A stretch of DNA of 53,293 bases, taken from assembly GCF_010119225.1 (NCBI RefSeq), contig NZ_WNKF01000026.1, positions 1 to 53,293 of the forward strand, read 5' to 3'. Positions 17,923 through 26,932 of the stretch are shown piece after piece. The position numbers and the translations under genes are program-made. Source of the DNA: Cyclobacterium roseum. Lineage in GTDB: Bacteria > Bacteroidota > Bacteroidia > Cytophagales > Cyclobacteriaceae. Numbering within the stretch: the first letter of the stretch is position 1; each line of letters starts with the position of its first letter. Below the pieces are notes generated by a model. It saw nothing but the letters and a program-made list of their open reading frames with translations. It made no database searches and had not been told where the DNA came from.

Positions 17923-20391
17923 ATGATCGATATCATCCATCTCCATACATTTGCAGCGAATCAACCAGGTTATTTTTTAAAAGGAACCGCTGCTGATCGG
18001 ATAGAACAGGTATCCATTGATTCCAGGAAAATACAAAACGGTACTCAAACGCTTTTTGTGGCTTTGGAGGGAACCCGGAGTAGCGGTTGGCATTTTGCAA
18101 AAGATGCCTACCAGAAAAATGTCAGGAACTTTATCTTGCCCACAGAGGCCAACTCGGCGGAACTTATTGAAAGCCTTTACGGAGCCAATATGCTATTTTG
18201 TGACGCTCCTCTGGAAGCCCTTCAAGCCTTGGCAACGTTTAACCGGGAAAAATTTTCAGGTCCGGTGGCAGGAATTACGGGAAGTAACGGCAAAACGATC
18301 GTCAAGGAATGGTTGTCTCAGGTCCTCTCGGCTAACTATCGGGTGTGGAAAAGTCCCAAAAGCTATAATAGCCAAATTGGGGTAGCACTTTCCGCCCTGG
18401 GCATGGAGAGCAAGCATCAGGTGGCCTTGCTGGAAGCTGGTATTTCCAAGCCGGGTGAAATGCAATCACTGGCGGCTATCATCCAACCCAACCTGGGGAT
18501 ATTTACCAGCATTGGAAGTGCTCATGATGAGCATTTTGAGGATCTGGAAACTAAAATCGCTGAAAAATGTCAACTCTTTGCGCACTGTAAGTATATCGTT
18601 TACCGAAAGGATCACACAAAAATCCATAGGTATCTGGAGCAACATTTTACTTCGGAACAGCTGGTCAGCTGGTCTGAACAAACCGGTGCGGATTATACCC
18701 TTGCGCTCCGGCCGGATGGGAGGCATACAAAAATCCTTTTGATCGGTAAAGACCTGACCACTTACACTTTTTCCAGTTCCTTCCGGGATCCCGCCTCCCT
18801 GGAAAATATCCGGCAGGTAATCGTTTCCGCCCTTGTTTTGGGAATGACTGCAGCTTCCATACAGAAGGGCCTGGACCTGCTTCATGCCATCGATATGCGG
18901 CTAACGGTAAAGCAGGGTATCCAACGCTGCCAGATCGTTGACGACAGCTATAACAATGACCTTGCAGGACTGGAAATCGCCCTGGAGTTTATGAACCAAC
19001 AGCGTCAACCGGAAGGAAGAAAAATATTGATTCTCTCGGAAATGCATCAGGAAGGAAACCGGCAATCGGTCCTGGCCCACACCATCCGATTACTAAAACA
19101 CTACCGGATTGATCTGTTTGTGGGGGTAGGGAAAACTTTTGAAGCATATCAAGAAATTTTTCCCGCTGGCAGTAGGTTTTACCCGGATACCGATACCCTT
19201 CAGCAAAACATTTCCAAGCTGAACTTAAAAGATGACCTGATTTTGGTAAAAGGCGCCCGGACCTTTCAATTCGAACGCATCGTGAGTTCGCTGGAAGCGC
19301 AGGTACATGAAACGGTCCTGGAGATTAATCTCAACAGCATTCGTCATAATTTCAATTATTACAAACAAAAAGTAAATCCGGGCACCAAAGTAATGGTCAT
19401 GGTTAAGGCCTTCGCTTATGGCAGTGGTTCTGCCGAAATTGGCAATTACCTGCAGCAGATTGGCGCTGATTACCTCTCCGTGGCCTATCCTGATGAGGGA
19501 GTATACTTAAGAGAGAAGGGGGTACGCTTACCCATCATGGTAATGAATTCCGGTGCCCGCCATATTGACCTGCTCCTTCAGCATCAGTTAGAACCGGTGG
19601 TTTACGAGCTCAGTGCGTTAAAAACATTGGCTTTGGCTACCAAAGAATCTGTTTCTATCCACCTGGAACTGGACACGGGAATGAGGCGGCTGGGGTTGGA
19701 AGAGCAGGACCTAAAGGAAGCCATAACCCTTCTGGAAGCCCATCCAACGATTCGCCTGGCGGGCATGTTTACTCACCTGGCTACAGCTGACGAAGCGATC
19801 CACGATGCTTTTTCCCGGGAACAATTGGCATTATTTGAGCGATTGCGCCAGGAAATCGGCAGCAAACTGTCCTACCGGCCCCTTTGCCATGTTTTGAATT
19901 CCGCAGGGATTATTCGGTATCCGGAGTTTGCCATGGACATGGTCCGGCTAGGAATTGGACTTTATGGCGTAGAAATAAGCCAAAAGGAGCAGGCGAAACT
20001 GCAACCTGCCCTAACCCTGAAAACCGTGGTCTCTCAAGTAAAATCCCTAAAAAAAGGCACGACTATCGGTTATGGCAGAAAGGGAGTCATGGCGGAAGAT
20101 GGAGAAATCGCCACGCTGGCCATAGGATATGCGGATGGATACGACCGCAGATTTAGCAATGGTCATGCCTACGTGCAAATCAACGGGAAAAAAGCAGCCA
20201 CTGTGGGGACCATTTGCATGGACATGTGTATGGTGGACGTAACCGGGATGGACGTAAGGGAAGGCGATGAGGCCATACTTTTTGGACAGGAACCAACGCT
20301 ACAACAGCTGGCTGAAAAAATCGGAACCATCCCTTATGAACTACTGACCAGCATCGGCAGGCGGGTAAAGCGGCTTTACGTATTGGACTGA
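17923..20391 (+). CDS. Bifunctional UDP-MurNAc-tripeptide:D-Ala-D-Ala ligase / alanine racemase
   Basis: An 822-residue fusion of two cell-wall enzymes, an arrangement known in Bacteroidota. The MurF half (about 1-450) has the SIDSRKIQNG motif and the ATP P-loop GITGSNGKTIVKEWL, followed by DDSYNNDLAGLEIAL. The alanine racemase half (about 455-822) has the PLP lysine in MVMVKAFAYGSG, the TIGYGRKG and GTICMDMCMVDVT blocks and the closing SIGRRVKRLY. The start at 17923 (MIDIIHLHTFAANQPGYFL) is favoured over TTG at 17809. One chain thus makes D-alanine and later adds D-Ala-D-Ala to the peptidoglycan precursor; whether the racemase half acts fully on its own cannot be judged here. Confidence 0.93.
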   Translation: MIDIIHLHTFAANQPGYFLKGTAADRIEQVSIDSRKIQNGTQTLFVALEGTRSSGWHFAKDAYQKNVRNFILPTEANSAELIESLYGANMLFCDAPLEALQALATFNREKFSGPVAGITGSNGKTIVKEWLSQVLSANYRVWKSPKSYNSQIGVALSALGMESKHQVALLEAGISKPGEMQSLAAIIQPNLGIFTSIGSAHDEHFEDLETKIAEKCQLFAHCKYIVYRKDHTKIHRYLEQHFTSEQLVSWSEQTGADYTLALRPDGRHTKILLIGKDLTTYTFSSSFRDPASLENIRQVIVSALVLGMTAASIQKGLDLLHAIDMRLTVKQGIQRCQIVDDSYNNDLAGLEIALEFMNQQRQPEGRKILILSEMHQEGNRQSVLAHTIRLLKHYRIDLFVGVGKTFEAYQEIFPAGSRFYPDTDTLQQNISKLNLKDDLILVKGARTFQFERIVSSLEAQVHETVLEINLNSIRHNFNYYKQKVNPGTKVMVMVKAFAYGSGSAEIGNYLQQIGADYLSVAYPDEGVYLREKGVRLPIMVMNSGARHIDLLLQHQLEPVVYELSALKTLALATKESVSIHLELDTGMRRLGLEEQDLKEAITLLEAHPTIRLAGMFTHLATADEAIHDAFSREQLALFERLRQEIGSKLSYRPLCHVLNSAGIIRYPEFAMDMVRLGIGLYGVEISQKEQAKLQPALTLKTVVSQVKSLKKGTTIGYGRKGVMAEDGEIATLAIGYADGYDRRFSNGHAYVQINGKKAATVGTICMDMCMVDVTGMDVREGDEAILFGQEPTLQQLAEKIGTIPYELLTSIGRRVKRLYVLD

Positions 20392-20552
20392 ATTCCCAGT
20401 GGATTGGGTCCCTTTCTGGTGAAGAATTGCATATATTTTCGTTTATTTGTCGTTTAGTCCGTACCAGGTAGTTGGGATTTCCAAAATGGAACTTCCACTG
20501 CATGCTTCGGATAACGCTCAGTCAATCCAAATCATTGAAACCTACATCCCTG

Positions 20553-21215
20553 ATGACATCCCATTCGGTTAGAAAAAAAACAGAAATAACGTTTTTTTTG
20601 TTTTTGATCGCTTCCCTGTTTTCATGTGAAGACACCTTGACCGATGAGGTGCTGATCTATGATAATGATTTTTCGGAATCAGACCTGGTCTATTTTGAGA
20701 AAGGAAGGTTATACGATTTTAACGACGACACGGTATTGGGTTATTTCCACCACGAGGAAATCTTACTGAAGCTGCCGGATTTACCATCCCACAATACCGT
20801 CAAAGTGACCATTGACCTGCTGCTCCATGACAGTTGGGATGGAAATCCGGACAATATCGGAGGGCCTGATTTCTGGTACATGAATCTGGATGGTATTCAG
20901 GTATTGAAAACGACCTTCTCCAACAGTCCCTGTGAGTCCACCTATTGCCTGTACCAATCCTACCCGGATAATTACCCCCGGTTTTACGAGCCTAAAACGG
21001 AAGCCGTGAGCAGTGACCTACCCGGTCGCTGTCAATACAGCAATGACATCGGCTGGACCAGCAGGTACCAAATAACCAAAATCATTCGGCACGACGAAAA
21101 TGAATTGGAAATCGTCTGTGGAGATGAATTGAAACAAGAAAATGCAGCAGATCCCGTTTGTGATGAAAGCTGGTCCATCGCAAGGATACAGGTGAGCACC
21201 ATGACTGTAAACTAA
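20553..21215 (+). CDS. Lipoprotein of unknown function upstream of wzi
   Basis: A 220-residue lipoprotein: hydrophobic segment FFLFLIASLFSC with lipobox Cys near residue 25. The rest is mostly beta, with aromatic and acidic residues (LLLHDSWDGNPDNIGGPDFWYMNLDG) that recall lectin-like or carbohydrate-binding sandwich domains, and Cys pairs (CESTYC, C near 172) that may form disulfides. Earlier ATGs at 20472 and 20502 are open but place extra residues before the signal. It ends seven bases before the Wzi-type gene and so is probably translationally linked to it. Confidence 0.65.
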   Translation: MTSHSVRKKTEITFFLFLIASLFSCEDTLTDEVLIYDNDFSESDLVYFEKGRLYDFNDDTVLGYFHHEEILLKLPDLPSHNTVKVTIDLLLHDSWDGNPDNIGGPDFWYMNLDGIQVLKTTFSNSPCESTYCLYQSYPDNYPRFYEPKTEAVSSDLPGRCQYSNDIGWTSRYQITKIIRHDENELEIVCGDELKQENAADPVCDESWSIARIQVSTMTVN

Positions 21216-21222
21216 TGGACAG

Positions 21223-22935
21223 ATGAGAAAACGACTATTCCCTTTTTTCTTGACGACTGCTTGGCTGTTTCTCAGTTTGTTGACAGGTATTCCTACCGTC
21301 CTTGGTCAAAGTGTCAGTTTGAATTTACCGGTTTATGGCGATTTCATGCGTCGGCAGCAATTGCTGGGAAACCTCTCCGGAACCAGCAGTTTTATGATCC
21401 GGCCCTTATATCCCACAGAGGTTTTTAACAAATCCAATGGCCTGGACCTGGACGAAACATTCACAGATGAGGATCTATCAGAATTTAATTTCAGCACCAA
21501 GGACAACAAGGGGAGGTTTCAATTACTTCCCTTTATGATGAAGTCTCAGTTTAATGAGGCCTATGGTTTTGGAATCAACGATGGTCCCATGATTCCCAAC
21601 AAAGGCATGCAATACCTGATTAATGCCGGGGTTTATTTTGAATACGGCCCGCTGAGTATCCAACTCCAACCGGAAGTAATGCATGCCACCAATAACTATT
21701 TCCAGGGATTTCCGCTGGACCATTGGGAAAGTACCTGGTTACAATATTACGAATGGCTGAATACCGCAGACATTCCAGAACGCTTCGGAGGATCTCCTTA
21801 TACCTACCTATCTCTGGGACAAAGCAGCATCCGACTCAATCTCGGGGAATTTTCGGTAGGGATATCCAATGAAAACCTCTGGTGGGGGCCGGGAAGAAAA
21901 AGTTCCCTACTGATGAGTAACCATGCACCAGGATTTCTCCACCTGACGGTAAACACGCGAAAGCCTGTTCAAACTCCGATCGGTAGCTTTGAAGGTCAAC
22001 TGATAGCAGGCAAATTGCAATCTTCCGGATTTGAACCTCCTCATCACAACTATTCCCATGCCAATACGCCACTTTACGTTCCCAAAAGACCGGACGAAGA
22101 CTGGCGCTACCTATCCGGTCTGGTACTTAGTTATCAGCCCAAATGGTTGCCAGGTTTGTTTTTGGGATTTAGTTCCGTTTCGCAGATGTACCATACTGAC
22201 ATGGACCAACTATCCGATTACCTTCCTGTTTTTAACGGAGAAAAAGGGCCTGAAAGCATCTCAAAACCCAATGTGGACCAAAGAAACCAATTAAGTGCCG
22301 GTTATTTCAGGTGGATGGATAGCAGTGGTCATTTTGAATTCTACGGCGAATACGGCTCCAACGGTAACAGCAGGAGTCTCTATGACTTCCTCATCAATCC
22401 GGACAAAAACAGGGCTTTTTCCTTTGGATTTTCAAACCTGATTCCTTTAAAAAGGGAGGAAGAATTTTTCCAGATCGGTATGGAAATGACGCAGACCGGT
22501 CAGACCGTACGGGAAGTGATTTTAGCACGCAATAGTTGGTATACCCATCCACACGTTCGGCACGGGTACACCCATAAGGGCCAGGTTATAGGGTTTGGCT
22601 ATGGCCCCGGGAGTAACGTGATTTCGCTCGATGCCGCCTGGGTGAAAGGGTTTAACCGCCTGGGATTTGAATTGGAATACATTAACCACAACAATGATTT
22701 CTATTACAAGCGCTTTGAAGAAATCAAAGATTGGCGGAGAAAGTACGTAGACATCGTTCCGTCTCTTTTAGCAGAATGGCGATTTGATAACCTGCTGGTT
22801 TCCGGTAAATTTCAACACGTAAATACCCTCAATTACAAGTGGTACCTGGAAAACCATCCGGAAATTTACTTTGTACCGGGATTAGATCAAACCACCTTCG
22901 TTGGGCAGGTAGGACTCACTTACCTTATTCGGTAA
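21223..22935 (+). CDS. Capsule assembly Wzi family outer membrane protein
   Basis: A 570-residue exported protein (signal peptide ending PTVLGQ) with repeated amphipathic beta strands. The family block NENLWWGPGRKSSLLMSNHAPGF (about 218-240) followed by FEGQLIAGKLQSSGF is characteristic of the Wzi family, an 18-stranded barrel that in enteric bacteria anchors group 1 capsule on the surface. No capsule synthesis genes are visible nearby, so in Bacteroidota the role may differ. Its 3' end overlaps the converging M28 gene by 11 bases. Confidence 0.85.
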   Translation: MRKRLFPFFLTTAWLFLSLLTGIPTVLGQSVSLNLPVYGDFMRRQQLLGNLSGTSSFMIRPLYPTEVFNKSNGLDLDETFTDEDLSEFNFSTKDNKGRFQLLPFMMKSQFNEAYGFGINDGPMIPNKGMQYLINAGVYFEYGPLSIQLQPEVMHATNNYFQGFPLDHWESTWLQYYEWLNTADIPERFGGSPYTYLSLGQSSIRLNLGEFSVGISNENLWWGPGRKSSLLMSNHAPGFLHLTVNTRKPVQTPIGSFEGQLIAGKLQSSGFEPPHHNYSHANTPLYVPKRPDEDWRYLSGLVLSYQPKWLPGLFLGFSSVSQMYHTDMDQLSDYLPVFNGEKGPESISKPNVDQRNQLSAGYFRWMDSSGHFEFYGEYGSNGNSRSLYDFLINPDKNRAFSFGFSNLIPLKREEEFFQIGMEMTQTGQTVREVILARNSWYTHPHVRHGYTHKGQVIGFGYGPGSNVISLDAAWVKGFNRLGFELEYINHNNDFYYKRFEEIKDWRRKYVDIVPSLLAEWRFDNLLVSGKFQHVNTLNYKWYLENHPEIYFVPGLDQTTFVGQVGLTYLIR

Positions 22936-23824
22936 TGCTTTGGTCAATACCCATAAGGGTATCCAGAATGAGCTCGCAGGCTTCTGTATAAAATTCCTGT
23001 TGTATGTTTTCGAAGGTATCGCTGGGTTGATGGTAATCCTTGTGGTCGTCAACGCCAAAATAAATAAAAGGGATTCCTTTTTCATGAAAAGGACCGTGGT
23101 CCGATGCCCTGCTCCAATCCTTTTCCCCGGGACCGCCATCGTTTCCCAAAACCAACCGAATAGAGGACCTACCCGCTGCCCGTTCTAAAAAGGAACGAAA
23201 TTGAGGGTAAAATCGCGTACCTACCGCATAAAGTGTTTGATCATCGCTCCTGCTAATCATGTCCATGTTCACCACCAATTTGACCTCTTTTAGAGGGAAA
23301 GGAAAATCACGGATCAAGGCTCTTGCCCCTAATAGGCCTTTTTCCTCCGCATCCGTAGCTACAAAAATCATGGAATGGCGGGGGCTGTTTTTTGCAAAAT
23401 AAGATGCCATCTGCAACAAAGCCGCCGTACCAGATGCGTTGTCATCAGCCCCGTTATAAATTACATCGCCTTTCTTTCCCAGATGGTCGTAGTGAGCCAG
23501 TACCAGAATGATTTCGGAGGTAGATGTACCGGGTATAAAACCCAATACATTTATCCCTTTTCCATCTTCTGCCTGATCTGGATCCAAGGTAAATTGCTGG
23601 AAAAAATCTGGAAACTGACTGCTCAGGCCCAGGGATTCAAAGCGATCCCGAATGTACGTTCTTGCCTTTTCACCTCCTGCTGTCATGGGAGCCCTTCCCT
23701 CCATCGCATCGGAAGAAAGTATCCGGATATCTTCTATTAATGTATTTTGGTCTATATTCTGAGCAGAAACAACCCATGGACCGGCCCAAAAAAGTAATAA
23801 AATAAGCGGGGTAATCGTTTTCAT
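22925..23824 (-). CDS. M28 family zinc aminopeptidase
   Basis: A 299-residue exported peptidase with a signal peptide (ending VVSAQN). The co-catalytic two-zinc site of M28 is visible: His111 in LAHYDHLG, Asp in GADDNASG (127-128), the Glu pair in TDAEEKG (160-161), Asp in NMDMISR (about 187) and His in VDDHKDYHQPSDT (about 270). Members cleave N-terminal residues from peptides. It is divergent from the gene at 23848, with only 23 bases between the starts. Confidence 0.9.
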   Translation of the reverse strand: MKTITPLILLLFWAGPWVVSAQNIDQNTLIEDIRILSSDAMEGRAPMTAGGEKARTYIRDRFESLGLSSQFPDFFQQFTLDPDQAEDGKGINVLGFIPGTSTSEIILVLAHYDHLGKKGDVIYNGADDNASGTAALLQMASYFAKNSPRHSMIFVATDAEEKGLLGARALIRDFPFPLKEVKLVVNMDMISRSDDQTLYAVGTRFYPQFRSFLERAAGRSSIRLVLGNDGGPGEKDWSRASDHGPFHEKGIPFIYFGVDDHKDYHQPSDTFENIQQEFYTEACELILDTLMGIDQSITE

Positions 23825-23847
23825 AACAGAAGATTTTACGTTGGCTT

Positions 23848-24888
23848 GTGTATATTCGTGAAAATACTAAACTTTCACTTCTAGATTTGATTTTGTTGAC
23901 GAAATATATCCTTATCGCAGGCCTGCTTTTTTCAACCTCCCTGCAAAGCATCGGCCAAAATGAGGTGGTGGGTCAGTTTTTAAGCGGGAAGTCAGTCGTT
24001 TTTATTTCTGCCTCCACCACGGCTAGTCCTTCCTTCTCCTGGAAAGAACTGGCCGAGGAATTTCACCCCTCGCTGATAGCCGCCGGTGGGGATCCCATTG
24101 CCTATTATGAATTGGAGGAAGCCATCCTATCCGAAGCCATTAAAAACAGCTATGCTTCCTATTTTTCCCGAAGGTTGGTCGAAAATATTGTCCTACTGAT
24201 AAGAAAAAATGACGGTCAATTTTACAGCCATATATTTCCCTTTACTGGCAATGGAAACATCATCGCACCCGGAGAAAATTGGTCCGGATCTGCCGAAGAA
24301 TTGGAGGGATTGAAAAATCAAATCGAGGCCCTGAACATGGGAAGGCGCAGCGAAAATTTTCTGGTAATCGAAGTACCCGAGTATCCCCCCATCCCGGGCA
24401 TGGAAAACAACACCGCCCAAAGTGGGTACCTTGCCGAGAACCCGCTAAATCTGGATGCCTTTAAATTGGGTGTCTTGCTCACAGGTGCTGCAGGAAACGA
24501 AGGCTTTCTCACCACATTCCGACATGATATTTACGGAAAACCGGAGCAAGAGGTGGCTACAGAACAGCGGGCAGAACGAGAAGGAATGGAATCGGTCTTT
24601 GAAGCCAATTACCCCTATGACGTAGTCTTCCTGACGGAAGCCAAATCCAATCAGGAACTGATTCAGGATGGGGTCCAGTTTCTGCTTATGAAACAGGAAG
24701 GCCGGGAAGCGGACCTGATGCAAAGCATGGGCCTGGACCCAGCCAGCAGTGATCAGCCGGATCGGGTGGTGGTTAAATATTTTATCCGTTTTTTGGTAAG
24801 AAACGAGCAGTATATTGGTACCAGCTGGGATGCCGATCCCAACTGGAGGGTCGCCTTGAAGGCTTTTTTGGAGCAAGTGTCTCGTTAA
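23848..24888 (+). CDS. Secreted protein of unknown function
   Basis: A 346-residue protein with no family that I recognise. The first open start is GTG (23848); a TTG at 23896 would give a cleaner signal peptide (MTKYILIAGLLFSTSLQSIG), so the start is uncertain. The mature protein is mixed alpha/beta with FISASTTASPSFSWKELAEEFHPSL near the N-terminus and blocks of polar residues later (EQEVATEQRAEREGMESVF). There is no catalytic motif or repeat. It ends about 210 bases before an AT-rich gap. The neighbouring divergent M28 peptidase may share regulatory DNA. Confidence 0.6.
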   Translation: MYIRENTKLSLLDLILLTKYILIAGLLFSTSLQSIGQNEVVGQFLSGKSVVFISASTTASPSFSWKELAEEFHPSLIAAGGDPIAYYELEEAILSEAIKNSYASYFSRRLVENIVLLIRKNDGQFYSHIFPFTGNGNIIAPGENWSGSAEELEGLKNQIEALNMGRRSENFLVIEVPEYPPIPGMENNTAQSGYLAENPLNLDAFKLGVLLTGAAGNEGFLTTFRHDIYGKPEQEVATEQRAEREGMESVFEANYPYDVVFLTEAKSNQELIQDGVQFLLMKQEGREADLMQSMGLDPASSDQPDRVVVKYFIRFLVRNEQYIGTSWDADPNWRVALKAFLEQVSR

Positions 24889-25013
24889 TTTTAAGAACTA
24901 AATATTTTTCTCTTGCAATTAGTGGTTCTATTTTTGAAATGACCGAAGTTTATACTTCCTAGTCCATTTCGAAAAAATAATATTGCGTTATTTTATTTGA
25001 CAAAAATATCTGT

Positions 25014-25021
25014 TATTTTTG
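25014..25021 (+). promoter_or_regulatory. Probable -7 element of the DUF3857 gene pair
   Basis: TATTTTTG fits TAnnTTTG in the AT-rich gap 24889-25098, about 78 bases before the ATG at 25099. A TTTG at 24996-24999 is only 14 bases upstream of it, which is too close for the usual spacing. Confidence 0.45.
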
Positions 25022-25098
25022 ACGCATAAAATATAATTTATAAAAGGTTTAAAATTTAAAAACCATTTTTTATTTTCCCATACAACTTATCGTAAGGC

Positions 25099-26928
25099 AT
25101 GGTTAGATTATTGATTTTTGGTGTTTTTTTTAATTTAATAATTCCTACGATTATCGTTTGTGGCAAGCCAATACCTGTACCGGCTTATTCAAGTGTAACA
25201 AAACAGCACAAAATCACTTTACTGGAAGATTACTCTTATGAAATAGAAATAATCCAGACGACAAACATCTTTGATGCAAAAGGAATATCTCATGCCTCCT
25301 ATCAGCTCTTTATAGATGAATTTACCACCCTTGACCATTTTGAAGTTCGAATAATTAATCCAATTAATGGCAAAACCCTAAAAAAAATTAAATCAAAAGA
25401 CCTTGAAGAAAGATCCGTCATCGATAATGGGTCCATTTACCAGGACATTGTTTTGAAATATTTCAATATGGAGCCCTCTACTTTTCCCGTTAGGGTAGAA
25501 ATGGCTGTTACTATCAAGAAATCTGGAAATTTTTATTTTCCCATCTGGCATCCACAAAACTACCATAACCAAAGCGTAGAGACCGCAAGTTTGGAAATTA
25601 ATTATCCCACCGCCCTGGGAATTCGCCATAAGTCCCAACTATTCGACGGCAATTTCAACCACAAATCCGATGGAGAAACCCAAACACTTTCCTGGACCGT
25701 AGCTAATGTACCTCCTTCTGATAGGGGTACAGAAGAATCATCCCTCATTAGAATAACGCTTGCACCAGAAAAGTTTAGCATGGATGGTTTTGAAGCCAAC
25801 ATGAATACCTGGAAAGGTTTTGGTTTGTGGTTTTACCAACTGAACCAGGGAAGATCCGAGCTACCTGAGTCATTCAGGAATGAAATTCAGAACATGGTAA
25901 GAGATGCGGTAAACGAAAAAGAAAAAATTCAGATTTTATATCACTACCTTCAAAAAAATTACCGCTATGTGAGTATCCAACTCGGGTTAGGCGGTTGGAG
26001 ACCCATGCCAAGTGAGGAAGTCCTTTCGAAGAAATACGGGGATTGTAAAGGATTAACCTTATTCATGCAGGCAATGCTGGAAGAAGTTGGAATAAGCGCG
26101 GATTACACGTTGGTTAGGGCAGGCGATGATGCCACATTTGATCAGCATTTTCCTTCAAATCAATTTAATCACGCTATTTTAAGAGTACGCTTAGGTCAAG
26201 AGAAATATTGGTTAGAATGCACTTCTAGTCACCTCCCTGCCGGCTTTTTGGGTTCTTTTACTAAAAATAGAAACGTACTGGTAATAACTCCTGAGGGCGG
26301 AGAAATTGACCATACCCCTGCATATTCGGAGCCTGATTATAATAGAACCAAAATCAACGCCTCCATCATTCTGCGTGAGGATGGCAATGCACAAATTGAC
26401 GGAACAATAAGCTATCATGGATTTCCAGCAGAAACCATAACCATGAAAACATTCGATAAAAAAGAAGCGGAAATTTATAATGTCTTTAATACGCAAATTG
26501 GAAATAATGGTTTGGTTATAAATGAATTGCTTCTGGACAATACTATTCAATGGCAAAAAATCTCAACTTCGCTACAATTTTCAGGTATTGTTTTAAGGTA
26601 CTTTAGAAATACAGGAAAAAGAGTATTCCTTCCGCTTTCATGGTTGAATTGGAAACAGGATGCCGGGAATTCGTCAGGAGTATATGAGGAGGAAGTTAGC
26701 ATAAGAAAGCATCGGATGTTGGGGATTGAATCCATTCCGGATAATATCAACATTCAGGAGAAAAATTATGTCTTAAACGTTTTCATTCAAATCGGAGAAC
26801 GAGATATCGTTATAACAAAACACGTAGAAATCAAAAAAACTGCCTCACTTACTGAGGAAGAAGAGAGAGAATTAATAAAAACCATTCAACAAAAATTAAC
26901 AGGAGAATTAATATTTACCAAATTATAG
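25099..26928 (+). CDS. DUF3857 and transglutaminase-like domain protein, triad intact
   Basis: A 609-residue exported protein with a signal peptide (LLIFGVFFNLIIPTIIVCG). The DUF3857 beta domain (about 25-220) is followed by a transglutaminase/protease-like domain with Cys316 in KKYGDCKGL, His358 in QFNHAIL and acidic Glu373 in YWLECTSSHLP. The last position is Glu rather than Asp, as seen in related Bacteroidota proteins from memory. The C-terminal beta region is about 390-609. Function is unknown; a thiol protease or crosslinking activity is possible. Codons are AT-richer than in neighbours. The partner gene starts four bases after its stop. Confidence 0.82.
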   Translation: MVRLLIFGVFFNLIIPTIIVCGKPIPVPAYSSVTKQHKITLLEDYSYEIEIIQTTNIFDAKGISHASYQLFIDEFTTLDHFEVRIINPINGKTLKKIKSKDLEERSVIDNGSIYQDIVLKYFNMEPSTFPVRVEMAVTIKKSGNFYFPIWHPQNYHNQSVETASLEINYPTALGIRHKSQLFDGNFNHKSDGETQTLSWTVANVPPSDRGTEESSLIRITLAPEKFSMDGFEANMNTWKGFGLWFYQLNQGRSELPESFRNEIQNMVRDAVNEKEKIQILYHYLQKNYRYVSIQLGLGGWRPMPSEEVLSKKYGDCKGLTLFMQAMLEEVGISADYTLVRAGDDATFDQHFPSNQFNHAILRVRLGQEKYWLECTSSHLPAGFLGSFTKNRNVLVITPEGGEIDHTPAYSEPDYNRTKINASIILREDGNAQIDGTISYHGFPAETITMKTFDKKEAEIYNVFNTQIGNNGLVINELLLDNTIQWQKISTSLQFSGIVLRYFRNTGKRVFLPLSWLNWKQDAGNSSGVYEEEVSIRKHRMLGIESIPDNINIQEKNYVLNVFIQIGERDIVITKHVEIKKTASLTEEEERELIKTIQQKLTGELIFTKL

Positions 26929-26932
26929 TCCA

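Noticed and set aside
24892-24934. Possible terminator AGAACTAA / TTAGTGGTTCT followed by TATTTTT
   Set aside because: The stem needs a two-base bulge and the loop is long and AT-rich; not strong enough to list as a terminator.
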